From contig DHQL01000025.1 in the NCBI GenBank assembly GCA_002408085.1, positions 105,811-169,810 on the forward strand: DNA of 64,000 nucleotides, given 5' to 3'. The translations under genes and the position numbers were made by a program. This DNA is from Spirochaeta sp. UBA5339 (GTDB lineage Bacteria > Spirochaetota > Spirochaetia > DSM-2461). The notes beneath the pieces were generated by a model. It saw only the letters and a program-made list of their open reading frames with translations. It was not told the DNA's origin and ran no database searches. Positions within the stretch are counted from its first letter, which is position 1. Each line of letters opens with the position of its first letter. Below, one piece after another: positions 52,512 through 62,136 of the stretch.

Positions 52512-55379
52512 TTAGATAGGTTTGGTGACAATCTTACCAGTAGAACTGTCAAAATAAATACAGACCGAGGTCAGTTTTTCTTTAATTTCAAGGGTTCTCC
52601 CGTGACTCTCAAAGGTAACCCCGGGAAAGACCGAATCCTTCACCCTGATCTCCGAGTCATAGTGGAGTTCAAATTTCTCCTTGAGAAAGAAGTTCTTAAT
52701 TCCCTTCTTCTCCAGAATCTTCAGCATTTGAACCTTTTTCTTTCTCAGAGCCATCAGCCGCTTCTGGTTTTTTCTGGCCTCCGCCGTTTTCAGCTGGGAA
52801 TCAATCTCCGGAAGCTGCTCGTTGATCTGATCAATCTCTTTTGTAACCACATCAATCTGGTCCTCCACCAGGTAGTCCTGGCCGAAGGAGATATGGGTCT
52901 TAACCTCCCCCGGGGATCCGAGAGTTCCTGTCTCAAGGCCGTGCTTGACCTTCAGAAATCCGCCGATGATCTTTGTACCGTCGGACTCGGACTGAAGCCG
53001 TCCGTTACATTTAAGAGTACAGTTCATCAGAGCCTTTTTGATTTTGAGATCTCCGTTGAGCATAATATTTGTTCCCTCGGCAAAGGAGAGAGCGATTCCT
53101 CCTCCCGCCCGGAGAACTGCCTTCCGGTCACCCTTTACACCCTTACCGATCACGATATTTCCGCCAGCACTGAGAAGAGAGGCCTCAACCACTTCCATAA
53201 CATTCAGGTTTTTTCCGGCATTCACATAGATACCGGCCAATACGGATCCCGATACGGTCACGGAGCCGGGAAACTGCAGGTTTCCTGTGGAACGTGAAAG
53301 ATCACCCCGGATACTCATCTTCTCTTTTATATAGACTCTGTTGTTTTCAAAACAGAGGAGGCCCTTTGCACCGGCCTTGAGGAGGGTCTTTCCCTCCTGC
53401 TGCTCCTGAAGGATATTCCGTTCAAGTTCAATATCCCTGCTGTCGGATCCCGAAAGTTCCTCTCCCAGAACATTGAAACCGGCTGATGAGGCATCTCCAA
53501 GACTGCTCAGTTCTGCAATCAGCTCCCCCTGTTCCACGGCAACAGAGTCTTTTCTGCCCGGTTCAAGGTCCACCAGGAAATCAAGAGACTTTTCTCCCTG
53601 AAAGGGCAGCTGTCCCCGGGCAACAACATGGTCTGTTACAATCTGTCCCTCAGAAGAGAGAGTGCAGACCCTGTCGATCTCTTTATCCTGAATTCCCTTC
53701 TGAATTCCCTTTTCTTCAAGGGCTGCAAGAAGCCTCTCCCTTGTTACAGGGGAGCCGCTTCCCTGGGGAGAGAGAACCGAAACGGAGGCAGACATGCGGT
53801 TTTCCGCAATTGAGACAATGATCCGGGCATCCTGATGCTCCCTGACCCTCAGGGAGTAGATCATATCACTGAACTGAAAGTCGAGAATTCCGTCGATAGT
53901 GGAACTTGCAGTACCGTCCTGAATACTGATGTTCTCATAGAGGTTCAGTATAGGGTCGTTTCCCTCAATCCCCTTGATCACGTTTCCGAAGATGTCTTTG
54001 CCGTCCTTTCCGCCCTTCTGCTTGCCCAGATGAAAGAGAACAAGCCCTTTTCTGACCAGGGCCATCTTCTCGACAGAATCGGAGGGAAAGTCCTTGAAGG
54101 AGGGGAATTTCAGGTTTTTCTCGCTGATCCTTTTTTTTATATCCTCCACTTCTCCATCCTGAAGATACTCTGTTTCAAGGACCAGTTCCCTGTCGTCACC
54201 CCGGCGGGGCTCCACTCCCGTTGCCAGAAGAATGGTGACGGAGCCCTTATCAGATCCATTGAACTGGAGGATCTCCTGCTTTACCCGTTCCGCCTCAAAA
54301 CCGGATATCTTCAGGGCCAGGATCTTAGCCCAGGCCTGTTTCAGATTGAGTGGACGCCCCCTGCCGGTTCCCTTTTTCAGATGAAGACGGGCCTCTGTTT
54401 TCAGGGAGTTGATTTCAATATCAAATGATCCGTCCCGATCCTTTGTCAGACAGATGGTCCGGGCCGTTTCACTGCGGCAGGCGCTGACAATCTGTTTCTG
54501 AATACGGTCTTTTTCAATCAGATTTTCTTCGGGGAATGAGAGTTTTTCAAGTTCTGCAAAGATTTCATCGCTGTCGGGAGGGGGAGCAGCCTTGTGACCG
54601 GGAACAATATCAAGAAAGCAGTCGACCTTTGTATCGCTGATCCGGAGGGTCCACTGATGGTTTTTAAAGGGAATCAGATCAACCCAGTTTTCTCCCTTTC
54701 GTACAAAACCGGTCTCAGCGGCAATAATCTCACTCTTCTCCATCTGGATGTTCTTTCCGGGCAGTAACTCACCCTCAACAGCCTCGGGAGCCTTAAGGAC
54801 CTCTCCCTTGAGATTCTTACCGTCTTTGGGCTCTCCGCTACCCGTAACCACTGTACAGATTACATCACCCTGTTCAAAAAAACCGATCTCTCTTATTTCC
54901 GGGGAAACTTCAACGGGAACCCTTTTTTCTTCATCCTCTTCAACGGTGATAATCCGCTCTCTGCCGGACTTGAAGAGCCCCTTGTCTTTGACACGCTTGT
55001 CCTTTTTGACTTTAACCTTGATGGTTTTATAGATACGGGGCGCTGTATTTTTGGAAAAAATAGACTGTACAATCCTCTCCAGACTGGAAGAATAGCGGAA
55101 GGGGGCAAAATCATAGGTCTTACCCTTGCCCGGCTGAGCCGCTTCTCCCTGTGCGATTACATCAGAGAGATAGGGCTCCATGGATTCAGAAAATTCTGCG
55201 GCGGCCTCTTCCAGTTTCTCCTGGATAATGCCGTGAACAATCCCTGCTTCCGTCAGAGCCTGCTTCATTGTATCCAGGCTTTGAGGTTCCCCGCTGGTCA
55301 GGGGGGTAAATTGTATTTTGGCAGACAGACACTTTTTGTCTATCTCAACTCTTAAGGTTCCTCTGAATTCCCCGCTCAT
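52512..55379 (-). CDS. Large FapA/DUF342-family protein
   Basis: This 955-residue protein is about twice the length of typical FapA (450-650). At least three copies of the FapA-type glycine/asparagine loop occur (KDGKNLKGEV, KDGKDIFGNV, GFNVLGEELSG), each at the end of a beta-rich block. The last third (about 640-780) is a beta-helix of short G/N-rich strands (GSVTVSGSVLAGIYVNAG, KALMNCTLKCNG), followed by a coiled coil (about 800-870). FapA affects polar flagellar assembly in Vibrio; in spirochaetes with periplasmic flagella the role is unknown. It is co-encoded with a MinD-like ATPase immediately upstream, which supports a positioning role. Confidence 0.85.
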   Translation of the reverse strand: MSGEFRGTLRVEIDKKCLSAKIQFTPLTSGEPQSLDTMKQALTEAGIVHGIIQEKLEEAAAEFSESMEPYLSDVIAQGEAAQPGKGKTYDFAPFRYSSSLERIVQSIFSKNTAPRIYKTIKVKVKKDKRVKDKGLFKSGRERIITVEEDEEKRVPVEVSPEIREIGFFEQGDVICTVVTGSGEPKDGKNLKGEVLKAPEAVEGELLPGKNIQMEKSEIIAAETGFVRKGENWVDLIPFKNHQWTLRISDTKVDCFLDIVPGHKAAPPPDSDEIFAELEKLSFPEENLIEKDRIQKQIVSACRSETARTICLTKDRDGSFDIEINSLKTEARLHLKKGTGRGRPLNLKQAWAKILALKISGFEAERVKQEILQFNGSDKGSVTILLATGVEPRRGDDRELVLETEYLQDGEVEDIKKRISEKNLKFPSFKDFPSDSVEKMALVRKGLVLFHLGKQKGGKDGKDIFGNVIKGIEGNDPILNLYENISIQDGTASSTIDGILDFQFSDMIYSLRVREHQDARIIVSIAENRMSASVSVLSPQGSGSPVTRERLLAALEEKGIQKGIQDKEIDRVCTLSSEGQIVTDHVVARGQLPFQGEKSLDFLVDLEPGRKDSVAVEQGELIAELSSLGDASSAGFNVLGEELSGSDSRDIELERNILQEQQEGKTLLKAGAKGLLCFENNRVYIKEKMSIRGDLSRSTGNLQFPGSVTVSGSVLAGIYVNAGKNLNVMEVVEASLLSAGGNIVIGKGVKGDRKAVLRAGGGIALSFAEGTNIMLNGDLKIKKALMNCTLKCNGRLQSESDGTKIIGGFLKVKHGLETGTLGSPGEVKTHISFGQDYLVEDQIDVVTKEIDQINEQLPEIDSQLKTAEARKNQKRLMALRKKKVQMLKILEKKGIKNFFLKEKFELHYDSEIRVKDSVFPGVTFESHGRTLEIKEKLTSVCIYFDSSTGKIVTKPI

Positions 55380-55385
55380 TCACTC

Positions 55386-56528
55386 TTACACTTGAAACCC
55401 GGCATCCGATGCTTTGACCAGTTTGGCTTTTATAAATCTGTTCTCTTTTTTCAGTTTATTAATTTCATACTGCTGCATACGGATGGTCTCAATCAAATCT
55501 CCCTGTGTTAAAGCCCCGCTGTGGAGCAGCTCCTCCAGAGACAGAACCTTGTCATTGAAGTCCGATTCGGCTTCCAGCTCAGCTGTCTGGTAGGATGTTT
55601 CCGCATCGAGGTTGGAGAAGTTGATCTCCTCTTCAATGGGCATCTCCAGTATCTTGTCGCAAATTCTGTAAACCCCCTGGGAAACAACGGCTCCTGGTTT
55701 ATATTTTACTACCGGCAGACGGGAGTTCAATGCTTTTTTCTGAAATTCATCTCTGTAGAGAACACCGAGGAAGTCCAGATTCACTCCCAGATAGTCCCTT
55801 ACAGAGATGATCAGTTTATCAACCTTCTGGAGATCATCGGGATTGTCCAGCATATTCATTACAAGACGGGGCTGAAAGTGCTGTTTCTTCTCTTCAAAGA
55901 GATCAGCCCCTGCAGGATCAAGATCTCTGAGTTTTTCCACAAGATTGGAGAGGTAGACCTTCTGCAGGGAAACACCGTCCTTTCTCAGACGTTCCAGATA
56001 ATCCAGAGCCGGAGATTTTTTGTTGAAGGACCCGTAGAGCATCCGGAAAAGAACATTCTTGATAAAGAGGTAGGCGTTCAGTGTTGCCGTCAGTGTCGGG
56101 GTCGTTACAATAACCCCGCATCCTGAGAGAAGGAAAAAGTCCAGAATCGTATTATTTGATCCTGCACCCAGGTCCATTATCAGATAGTCCGCCTGAAGGG
56201 AGGTCATCCTGTTGATCAGTTTTCTCTTCTGGGGTGCCGTAATGTTAGCCGCGCCCGGGACCTCACCCTCTCCGGAAATAAAACGCAGGTTCTTATAGTC
56301 CGTATCCTGTATGATATCATCAATTTTCTGTTTCGGATTATTGATAAAGGAGCCCAGACCCGTACTTGATGGCTTCTGACCGATGACCAGGTGAAGATTG
56401 GATCCTCCCAGATCAAGGTCTGCCAGAATTACATCCTTGTTATTCTCGGCCAGGGCGATGGCCAGATTGGATGCCAATAGGGATTTTCCCACTCCGCCTT
56501 TACCGCTGGCGACAGCAATTACTTGCAT
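55386..56528 (-). CDS. MinD/FlhG-like ParA-superfamily ATPase
   Basis: In this 380-residue protein, the deviant Walker A GKGGVGKS (residues about 10-17) and VILADLDLGGSN are typical of MinD/FlhG/ParA. The switch-II-like YLIMDLGAGSNN follows. The C-terminal end (about 320-380) is polar and helical, without an obvious amphipathic membrane-targeting tail. Its partner is likely the FapA-like protein encoded 6 bases downstream. A GGGAG site precedes the ATG at 9 bases. Confidence 0.87.
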   Translation of the reverse strand: MQVIAVASGKGGVGKSLLASNLAIALAENNKDVILADLDLGGSNLHLVIGQKPSSTGLGSFINNPKQKIDDIIQDTDYKNLRFISGEGEVPGAANITAPQKRKLINRMTSLQADYLIMDLGAGSNNTILDFFLLSGCGVIVTTPTLTATLNAYLFIKNVLFRMLYGSFNKKSPALDYLERLRKDGVSLQKVYLSNLVEKLRDLDPAGADLFEEKKQHFQPRLVMNMLDNPDDLQKVDKLIISVRDYLGVNLDFLGVLYRDEFQKKALNSRLPVVKYKPGAVVSQGVYRICDKILEMPIEEEINFSNLDAETSYQTAELEAESDFNDKVLSLEELLHSGALTQGDLIETIRMQQYEINKLKKENRFIKAKLVKASDAGFQV

Positions 56529-56660
56529 GAATCAAACTCCCGTTTAAAATTATAAACATAATCATTCATTGCTTCATTGAAACCGGAAATCCGGAATGGG
56601 TCCGGGACAAGATATGGGCATAAGTTTAAAACTGTTTGAAATACAGGTCAAGGGAAGGTG

Positions 56661-56688
56661 TTGACAAAGAAAGTCTTGCATCTACAAT
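56661..56688 (+). promoter_or_regulatory. Promoter of the ctpA operon
   Basis: TTGACA (56661-56666), 16 bases, TACAAT (56683-56688). The start would be near 56695, 15 bases before the ctpA ATG, which has an AAAGGA site. Confidence 0.85.
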
Positions 56689-56709
56689 ACTTTTCAAAGG
56701 ATTAATAAA

Positions 56710-58104
56710 ATGAAAAGAAAGACTGAAAGGGTTCTCTGGCTCTCCATTACACTGACTCTGGTTGCGGCACTTACACTTGTTGTACTGGCGCCTTCAGTAT
56801 CCGCTCAATCTTCCGGATTAACCACTGAAAATTATCTCAGGCTTTTTGAGACCGCCTACTATCTTATTCTGAGGAACTATGTAGATGAAGTTCCACCGGA
56901 ACAGCTGTTTCACGGGGCAATGACAGGTCTCTTTGAGAGTCTTGATGATCCATACTCCCTATATCTGAATGAAGAAGAACTCCAATCTCTGACGGACACC
57001 ACAAGCGGTCAGTTCGGAGGTGTGGGACTCTATATATCCAAGGATATTTATGAAGAGGGAAACGCCTTCGGCCGCAGGCCCTATGTCAAGGTCGTTTCTC
57101 CCATTGAGGGCACTCCTGCCTACCGGGCCGGAATTCATGCCGGTGACTATATCTATCAGATCAACGGCGAAACCGCCAAAGATATGACCACAGATGAGGT
57201 ATCCAATCTCCTGAGGGGACCTGCGGGCACCGATGTGACAGTGACCATCCTCAGGGGCGACAACATTACCTTTGATGTGGTGATCACCAGAGCCATTATA
57301 GAAATTCCCACGGTAAAATGGGACTATATCGACAGAGACACAGGATATCTCAGAATCATTCAGTTTACCCCCTACACCACCGATCGCGTTGAAGAAGCAC
57401 TGAAGGACTTCAGAAGGAAGGGTGTGGACAATATCATTGTGGATGTAAGAAGCAATCCCGGCGGACTCCTGAACTCGGTAGTTGATATCAGCGACTTCTT
57501 CTTCAACAACGGCACCATTGTCAGCACAAGGTCCAGGATTCCCGGTGAAAACGAGGTATTCAAGGCTAAATCAGGTACTCTTGTGGACGATGATACAGAA
57601 ATATATGTTCTTGTGGACAATGGCTCCGCTTCTGCTTCTGAAATTCTGACAGGAGCTCTTAAGGACAGGGGCCGTGCCACTGTTGTGGGACAGACCACAT
57701 ACGGCAAGGGTTCGGTTCAGCAGATGCTGATGCTGGGCAACAGCGCCATAAAGCTGACCATGGCCCGTTACTACACTCCCAGCGGAGTAAATATTGACAA
57801 GACCGGCATTGAACCGGATGTGGAAGTTGAGGAAAAAGAGCTCAACGAACAGGATATAGAGGACTACAGAGTTCTTCTTGAAGAGAATCTGGTGGGACGT
57901 TTTATTGACGGTAACGACAAGCCCGGCACAGGAGAGATTGACCGTTTTATCTCCAGCCTGAGGGAAGAGGGCATTCAATTGGAGGACAACTTCCTGAAAA
58001 TAATGATCAGAAATGAGATCAATCGGCGGATGGATGATCCTCCCGTATATGACCTTGAATATGACAAAAGCCTGCAGAAGGCAATGGAACTGATTGGAGA
58101 CTGA
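56710..58104 (+). CDS. ctpA: C-terminal processing peptidase (S41 family)
   Basis: In this 464-residue protein, the N-terminal signal/anchor (residues 9-33) exports it. The PDZ domain (about 95-190) has GVGLYIS and GTPAYRAGI. The protease core carries the catalytic serine within DNGSASASEI (Ser308, the second serine of SAS) and lysine in TTYGKGSVQ (Lys333), the usual 25-residue spacing. It trims C-termini of periplasmic or outer-membrane proteins. It is the first gene of an operon with yjbQ, rsmE and a glycosyltransferase. Confidence 0.95.
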   Translation: MKRKTERVLWLSITLTLVAALTLVVLAPSVSAQSSGLTTENYLRLFETAYYLILRNYVDEVPPEQLFHGAMTGLFESLDDPYSLYLNEEELQSLTDTTSGQFGGVGLYISKDIYEEGNAFGRRPYVKVVSPIEGTPAYRAGIHAGDYIYQINGETAKDMTTDEVSNLLRGPAGTDVTVTILRGDNITFDVVITRAIIEIPTVKWDYIDRDTGYLRIIQFTPYTTDRVEEALKDFRRKGVDNIIVDVRSNPGGLLNSVVDISDFFFNNGTIVSTRSRIPGENEVFKAKSGTLVDDDTEIYVLVDNGSASASEILTGALKDRGRATVVGQTTYGKGSVQQMLMLGNSAIKLTMARYYTPSGVNIDKTGIEPDVEVEEKELNEQDIEDYRVLLEENLVGRFIDGNDKPGTGEIDRFISSLREEGIQLEDNFLKIMIRNEINRRMDDPPVYDLEYDKSLQKAMELIGD

Positions 58105-58108
58105 TCTC

Positions 58109-58513
58109 ATGCTATATACCGAAGATCTGCGGACCGCCGCACACACAACAATGACCGATATCACCTCTCGGGTAAAATCCTGCATCCGGGAGAGCGGCAT
58201 CAGAGAGGGAATCTGTATGGTCTACAGCCCCCACACCACCGCCGGTATAACCATCAATGAAAATGCAGATCCCGATGTACAGAGGGACATGCTTTATGAG
58301 ATAAACAAGATCGTTCCACTGGATGATAATTATCACCATGGAGAGGGCAACTCCGCCGCCCATATCAAAACGACCTTCACCGGTCTTCACATAATGGTTC
58401 CCGTACACAACGGGCAGCCCGTACTGGGTATCTGGCAGGGCATCTACTTCTGTGAGTTCGATGGTCCCAGACAGCGGAAATTTCATGTACAGATCCTGAA
58501 AGGTATAGAGTGA
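58109..58513 (+). CDS. YjbQ/UPF0047-family protein
   Basis: This 134-residue protein has the family's characteristic HTTAGITINENADPDV, GNSAAHIKTTFTG and GIWQGIYFCEFDGPR. Members can have weak thiamine-phosphate synthase activity in vitro; the physiological role is unknown. The start at 58109 is set by a GGAG site 9 bases upstream; a TTG at 58094 is in frame but less likely. The stop overlaps the GTG start of rsmE. Confidence 0.9.
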   Translation: MLYTEDLRTAAHTTMTDITSRVKSCIRESGIREGICMVYSPHTTAGITINENADPDVQRDMLYEINKIVPLDDNYHHGEGNSAAHIKTTFTGLHIMVPVHNGQPVLGIWQGIYFCEFDGPRQRKFHVQILKGIE

Positions 58514-59238
58514 AACAGTTTCTGATAAAAGAAGAGATTCAGAGCGGGCAGCGTCTGTCCCTTGAGGGAGAGGACTTTCACTATCTCTGCCGTGTCAGAC
58601 GGCTGAAACCGGGAGATGCCCTGGAGATAATGGATTCCAATTCCACACAGTTTTCAGCCGAGCTCAGCAGTGTCAATGACGGCAGTTGCGAACTCCTTGT
58701 GGGAGATGAACTCCTCGGCCGCGGTGCCCGTGACTACTCCCTACACCTCTACCTCTGTCTCTGCAAAGGCAAAAAAACCGACACCATGATCCGTCAGGCT
58801 GTTGAAGCCGGTGTTGACGAAATTACTCTTGTGGACAGCCGCTACTCTCAGGTAAAGATCAGCGGTGATTCTTCGGGTAAATTTGACAGATGGCAAAAAA
58901 TCATCAAAGAGGCCCGGCAGCAGAGCGGTTCTTCCATTGATACGCAATTGCAAGGGTTGATCGGTTTTGATAAACTCCCGGTGCCGGACTCCGAAGAGAG
59001 GGCTTTCTTCTGTCATCAGGAGAGGCTCTCCGAGAATCCCCTGAAAGAACTTCAGAAGAATAAGGGAAAGAAGATTCATATCCTGATCGGATCCGAAGGC
59101 GGTCTGGCTCCCGAAGAGATAAAAATCATGACAGAAAAGGGATTTTCACCCCTCTTTCTGGGTTATAATGTCCTGCGGGCAGAGACCGCAAGCATATTTG
59201 CACTGGGAACAATAATTACCTGTATGGAGTACATTTGA
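58510..59238 (+). CDS. rsmE: 16S rRNA (uracil-1498-N3)-methyltransferase
   Basis: This 242-residue SPOUT-class enzyme has an N-terminal PUA-like region (HYLCRVRRLKPGD) and the knotted C-terminal domain with IHILIGSEGGLAPEE and LGYNVLRAETAS, the SAM-binding loops of RsmE. The GTG start (58510) overlaps the yjbQ stop. The stop shares one base with the next ATG. Confidence 0.94.
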   Translation: MKQFLIKEEIQSGQRLSLEGEDFHYLCRVRRLKPGDALEIMDSNSTQFSAELSSVNDGSCELLVGDELLGRGARDYSLHLYLCLCKGKKTDTMIRQAVEAGVDEITLVDSRYSQVKISGDSSGKFDRWQKIIKEARQQSGSSIDTQLQGLIGFDKLPVPDSEERAFFCHQERLSENPLKELQKNKGKKIHILIGSEGGLAPEEIKIMTEKGFSPLFLGYNVLRAETASIFALGTIITCMEYI

Positions 59239-59969
59239 TGTATCAGAACAAAAGAGTTACCATTCTGCGCATCCCCCTTGATATTATGGATGACGACCTG
59301 CTCGACTCCGCTGTGAGAGAGCTCCTGGAAGAGGAAAAGCCCGGGCAGATCTGCTTTATCACATATAGGGACATTATGAAGGCACAGTTCAGCCGTCACT
59401 ATATGGACTGCCTTCGTTCCTCTCGGCTGAATATACCAATTACTCCTGCGGTTACCTTTGCGGCCTCATATCTGAAAAAGGATAAGCCGCCCATTGCCAA
59501 CCCCTTCACCTTTGTAATCAGACTCCTGGGAACCCTTGAACGGCAGGGACGTTCTGTTTATGTGCTGGGTTCAAGAAAGAAGAACATTCTTAAGTCCGAA
59601 TCAAATCTCAAGACATCCTTTCCCGGTCTTCATATTGTAGGAAGATACGCCGGGACATTCTCTCAGCAGGAAGAGCAGAATATCATTCTGGCAGTTCGGA
59701 AATCCTCCCCTTCTCTTCTGCTGACAGGAAAGGGACTCAAGGGAAACAATCTCTGGCTCTACCGTCACAGAAAGGAGTTCCCCGCAGGCTTGAGCATGTG
59801 GGGAAGAAGCTGTTTTGAGGTCTTCTCCGGAAAAAAAAGCAAACCAAGAAGCAGTACTCCCGGCTCAATTGCCTGGAAGACTCTTCTCTCTTTTATTCTT
59901 CCCTGGCGGTTGATATCTCATATTCTTTTCTTCTTGATGCTAACTGTTGAGAAGATTAAGAACAGATAA
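59238..59969 (+). CDS. WecG/TagA/CpsF-family glycosyltransferase
   Basis: In this 243-residue protein, the order of features matches GT26 enzymes: a start with VTILRIPLD, a middle segment PITPAVTFAASYLKKD (the D/P-rich acceptor region), VYVLGSRKKN, and SPSLLLTGKGLKGNN...WLYRHR near the end. These enzymes transfer N-acetylmannosamine or glucose to lipid-linked precursors. The last 45 residues add a hydrophobic segment (LSFILPWRLISHILFFLMLTV) that could anchor it to the membrane. I start at the ATG 59238 rather than the TTG before it. Confidence 0.82.
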   Translation: MYQNKRVTILRIPLDIMDDDLLDSAVRELLEEEKPGQICFITYRDIMKAQFSRHYMDCLRSSRLNIPITPAVTFAASYLKKDKPPIANPFTFVIRLLGTLERQGRSVYVLGSRKKNILKSESNLKTSFPGLHIVGRYAGTFSQQEEQNIILAVRKSSPSLLLTGKGLKGNNLWLYRHRKEFPAGLSMWGRSCFEVFSGKKSKPRSSTPGSIAWKTLLSFILPWRLISHILFFLMLTVEKIKNR

Positions 59970-59989
59970 ATTAAAAAACAGGAATAAAT

Positions 59990-60436
59990 ATGATCAATAT
60001 CAAAGTTCTTCACGAAATTCTTAATCCGGAAAATTCTATCCGTTATCTCTATATAATTCTGGCAGCATCTTTGATCCCCTTTGCAGATATTCTTCTGATA
60101 ATTATGGCAGCCGTTCATACGGGAAAATACCTCTTTCTGGCGGTAATCATTGCCTTTACTCTGACAGGCTTTATGATTTCACGGTGGATTGTTAAGAAGA
60201 ACCTTGGAATTATCAGAAATAACCTGGAAAACCACTTCTATTCGGATTTCTACTACAATATGTTTCCCGGGACACTGATGGTCTCCTTCTTCCTGATTAT
60301 GCCCGGAATCATCGGCACCGCAGCAGCTTTGATAATATCAATCCCCAGGCTGAGATACAGACTTGGAAGATATCTTTCAAAAGTGCTCAAAATAGACTGG
60401 AAAGAAATTCACGAATTTATTAACATTATAGAATAG
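59990..60436 (+). CDS. FxsA-like membrane protein
   Basis: In this 148-residue protein, three hydrophobic segments and the FxsA pattern (IPFADILLIIMAAVHTGK..., then a charged middle and LIMPGIIGTAAALIISIPRLRYRLGRYL) are visible. FxsA of E. coli limits F-exclusion of phage T7; the spirochaete role is unknown. Its ribosome site (CAGGAATAA) is weak. It may be the last gene of the ctpA operon. Confidence 0.75.
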   Translation: MINIKVLHEILNPENSIRYLYIILAASLIPFADILLIIMAAVHTGKYLFLAVIIAFTLTGFMISRWIVKKNLGIIRNNLENHFYSDFYYNMFPGTLMVSFFLIMPGIIGTAAALIISIPRLRYRLGRYLSKVLKIDWKEIHEFINIIE

Positions 60437-60489
60437 CTTATCGCCGTTCATTATTGGGGAGCGGTTCAAAATCAATACAGGAAGAGTTT

Positions 60490-61557
60490 ATGGTAGTTTA
60501 CTCCTGTCTCGACAGCAGGAATTTTAAACATCTTAAATCGATCTTACCTGCCTTTGTACATCTGGAAAATTCACTCCAGTTCTCACCGGAGGAGTACTCC
60601 AGACTGAAACCTGATATTACAATTATGGATATCCAATCCTGGAAGACAGCAGCAAACGGCTGTCTTCCCTGTTCCAACTCAACTCTTCTGTGGGGAAATG
60701 AAGAAGACAATATCCGGGATGTTGTCACTATCCTTGAAAAGGGAATGTCCTACCTTCCCTATCCGAATCCATACAAAAAACTTGAATGCTTTCTAATTGC
60801 CCGGCGAAGGGACAGACTCGGCAGGGAAGAGTACAGGGATATGGGGATATTGGGGGACAGCAGGGCCGTCTGTAATCTGAAAAAAACAATCAGCAGATAT
60901 GCCCCTTCGGCTGCTGCTGTACTGGTACAGGGTGAAACAGGTACGGGAAAAGAACTCTGCGCCCGGGCGATACATATGTACAGCCGCCGGAATGGGCCCT
61001 TTATCCCTCTGAACTGTGCAGCTATCCCGGAGGGACTTCTTGAATCTGAACTCTTCGGAACTGAAAAGGGTGCCTATACAGGATCGGAAAAAAGAATTGG
61101 ATATCTTGAGGCCGCTCACAGAGGAACCCTTTTCCTGGATGAGATTGCCGAGCTCTCACTTAAAATGCAGTCCAAACTCCTCAGGGTTCTTGAAGATTGC
61201 CGATTCTGCCGTCTGGGAAGTACAGAGATTAAACAGAGTGATCTACGCTTAATCTGCGGTTGCGCAGCAGACCTGAAGGTGATGATGGAAAGGAATGAGT
61301 TTCGGAAAGACCTGTATTACCGCATAAATGTTCTGAAAATTACGACTCCGACTCTGGAGTCCCGTAAAGAGGATATTCCCATTCTCTGTGAACATCTGCT
61401 GAAACTGTCCAAATGCCTGAAACCCATAGATTCGGATGCAATGATCAAACTGCTCTCCTACAGCTGGCCGGGAAATATCAGAGAACTGAACTCAGTATTA
61501 CAGAGAGCCGCAGTTCTATCGGACAGCATTATCCGGAAGGAAGACATTCTTCTCTGA
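60490..61557 (+). CDS. Sigma-54-activator-like AAA+ ATPase without a DNA-binding domain
   Basis: In this 355-residue protein, residues 1-95 form a small alpha/beta region with LKPDITIMDIQ, resembling a receiver domain without a clear acceptor aspartate set. The AAA+ domain has Walker A QGETGTGKE (Lys154), the loop ELFGTEKGAYTGSEKR (GAFTGA replaced by GAYTGS), and Walker B LFLDEIAEL. The C-terminal Fis-like helix-turn-helix found in NtrC-type activators is absent: the protein ends RKEDILL directly after the sensor-II region. The start at 60490 has an AGGAAGAG site. It may activate sigma-54 RNA polymerase without binding enhancer DNA, or be a regulatory or non-functional relative. Confidence 0.8.
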   Translation: MVVYSCLDSRNFKHLKSILPAFVHLENSLQFSPEEYSRLKPDITIMDIQSWKTAANGCLPCSNSTLLWGNEEDNIRDVVTILEKGMSYLPYPNPYKKLECFLIARRRDRLGREEYRDMGILGDSRAVCNLKKTISRYAPSAAAVLVQGETGTGKELCARAIHMYSRRNGPFIPLNCAAIPEGLLESELFGTEKGAYTGSEKRIGYLEAAHRGTLFLDEIAELSLKMQSKLLRVLEDCRFCRLGSTEIKQSDLRLICGCAADLKVMMERNEFRKDLYYRINVLKITTPTLESRKEDIPILCEHLLKLSKCLKPIDSDAMIKLLSYSWPGNIRELNSVLQRAAVLSDSIIRKEDILL

Positions 61558-62037
61558 TCAGGGGAGGGACCGGATCTTCTCAACAGTCAGATAGGGTACC
61601 ACAGCCGAATCAACAATGTCATATCCCAGAACCCTGGCCAGAACAAGAACCTTGTCATTCAGCAGAATCTGACCCGCCACAGGATTCCTTGGTGTACTGG
61701 AAGGAATAATATCTCTCCACCGGTCTCCCTGGAAGACAAGATGACAGTCATACTTCTTTACCTGATCCAGACCGATCCACTCACCCTGCATCAGCAGTAC
61801 GTCCAGAAGATACTCCTCACTGTCTGCAGAATAGAGGGTCATACCGGCAATAGAGCCGTCCAGAAGCAACCAGTCCCCGGAAGACGCCATTGCATCAAGC
61901 TCTGTTGCGGTCAGCTCAGTAAGGTCTTTTATGGTCATGGAGAACCTGAGATTATCAATTTCCCCGTCCTGGGCCGATAGAATTACAGGAAAAAGGGTTA
62001 ATACAGCCGCCATTCCAATAAAAAACCGCTTGTTCAT
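61558..62037 (-). CDS. Secreted hypothetical protein (159 residues)
   Basis: Signal peptide MNKRFFIGMAAVLTLFPVILSA, then a small beta-rich domain (repeated strands such as GDWLLLDGSIAGMTLYSA and CHLVFQGDRWRDIIPS) with no cysteine motif I recognise. It has an AACAGGAG site. It is convergent with the preceding ATPase gene, and the two stop codons abut. Periplasmic location is likely; function unknown. Confidence 0.65.
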   Translation of the reverse strand: MNKRFFIGMAAVLTLFPVILSAQDGEIDNLRFSMTIKDLTELTATELDAMASSGDWLLLDGSIAGMTLYSADSEEYLLDVLLMQGEWIGLDQVKKYDCHLVFQGDRWRDIIPSSTPRNPVAGQILLNDKVLVLARVLGYDIVDSAVVPYLTVEKIRSLP

Positions 62038-62136
62038 ATTATCTCCTGTTTCAATGGATGAGTTCTCACCCGATTATCTCACAATAATTATACACTCTAA
62101 ATATACAGGAATAAAAAAATTACAAATTTAATTCAT

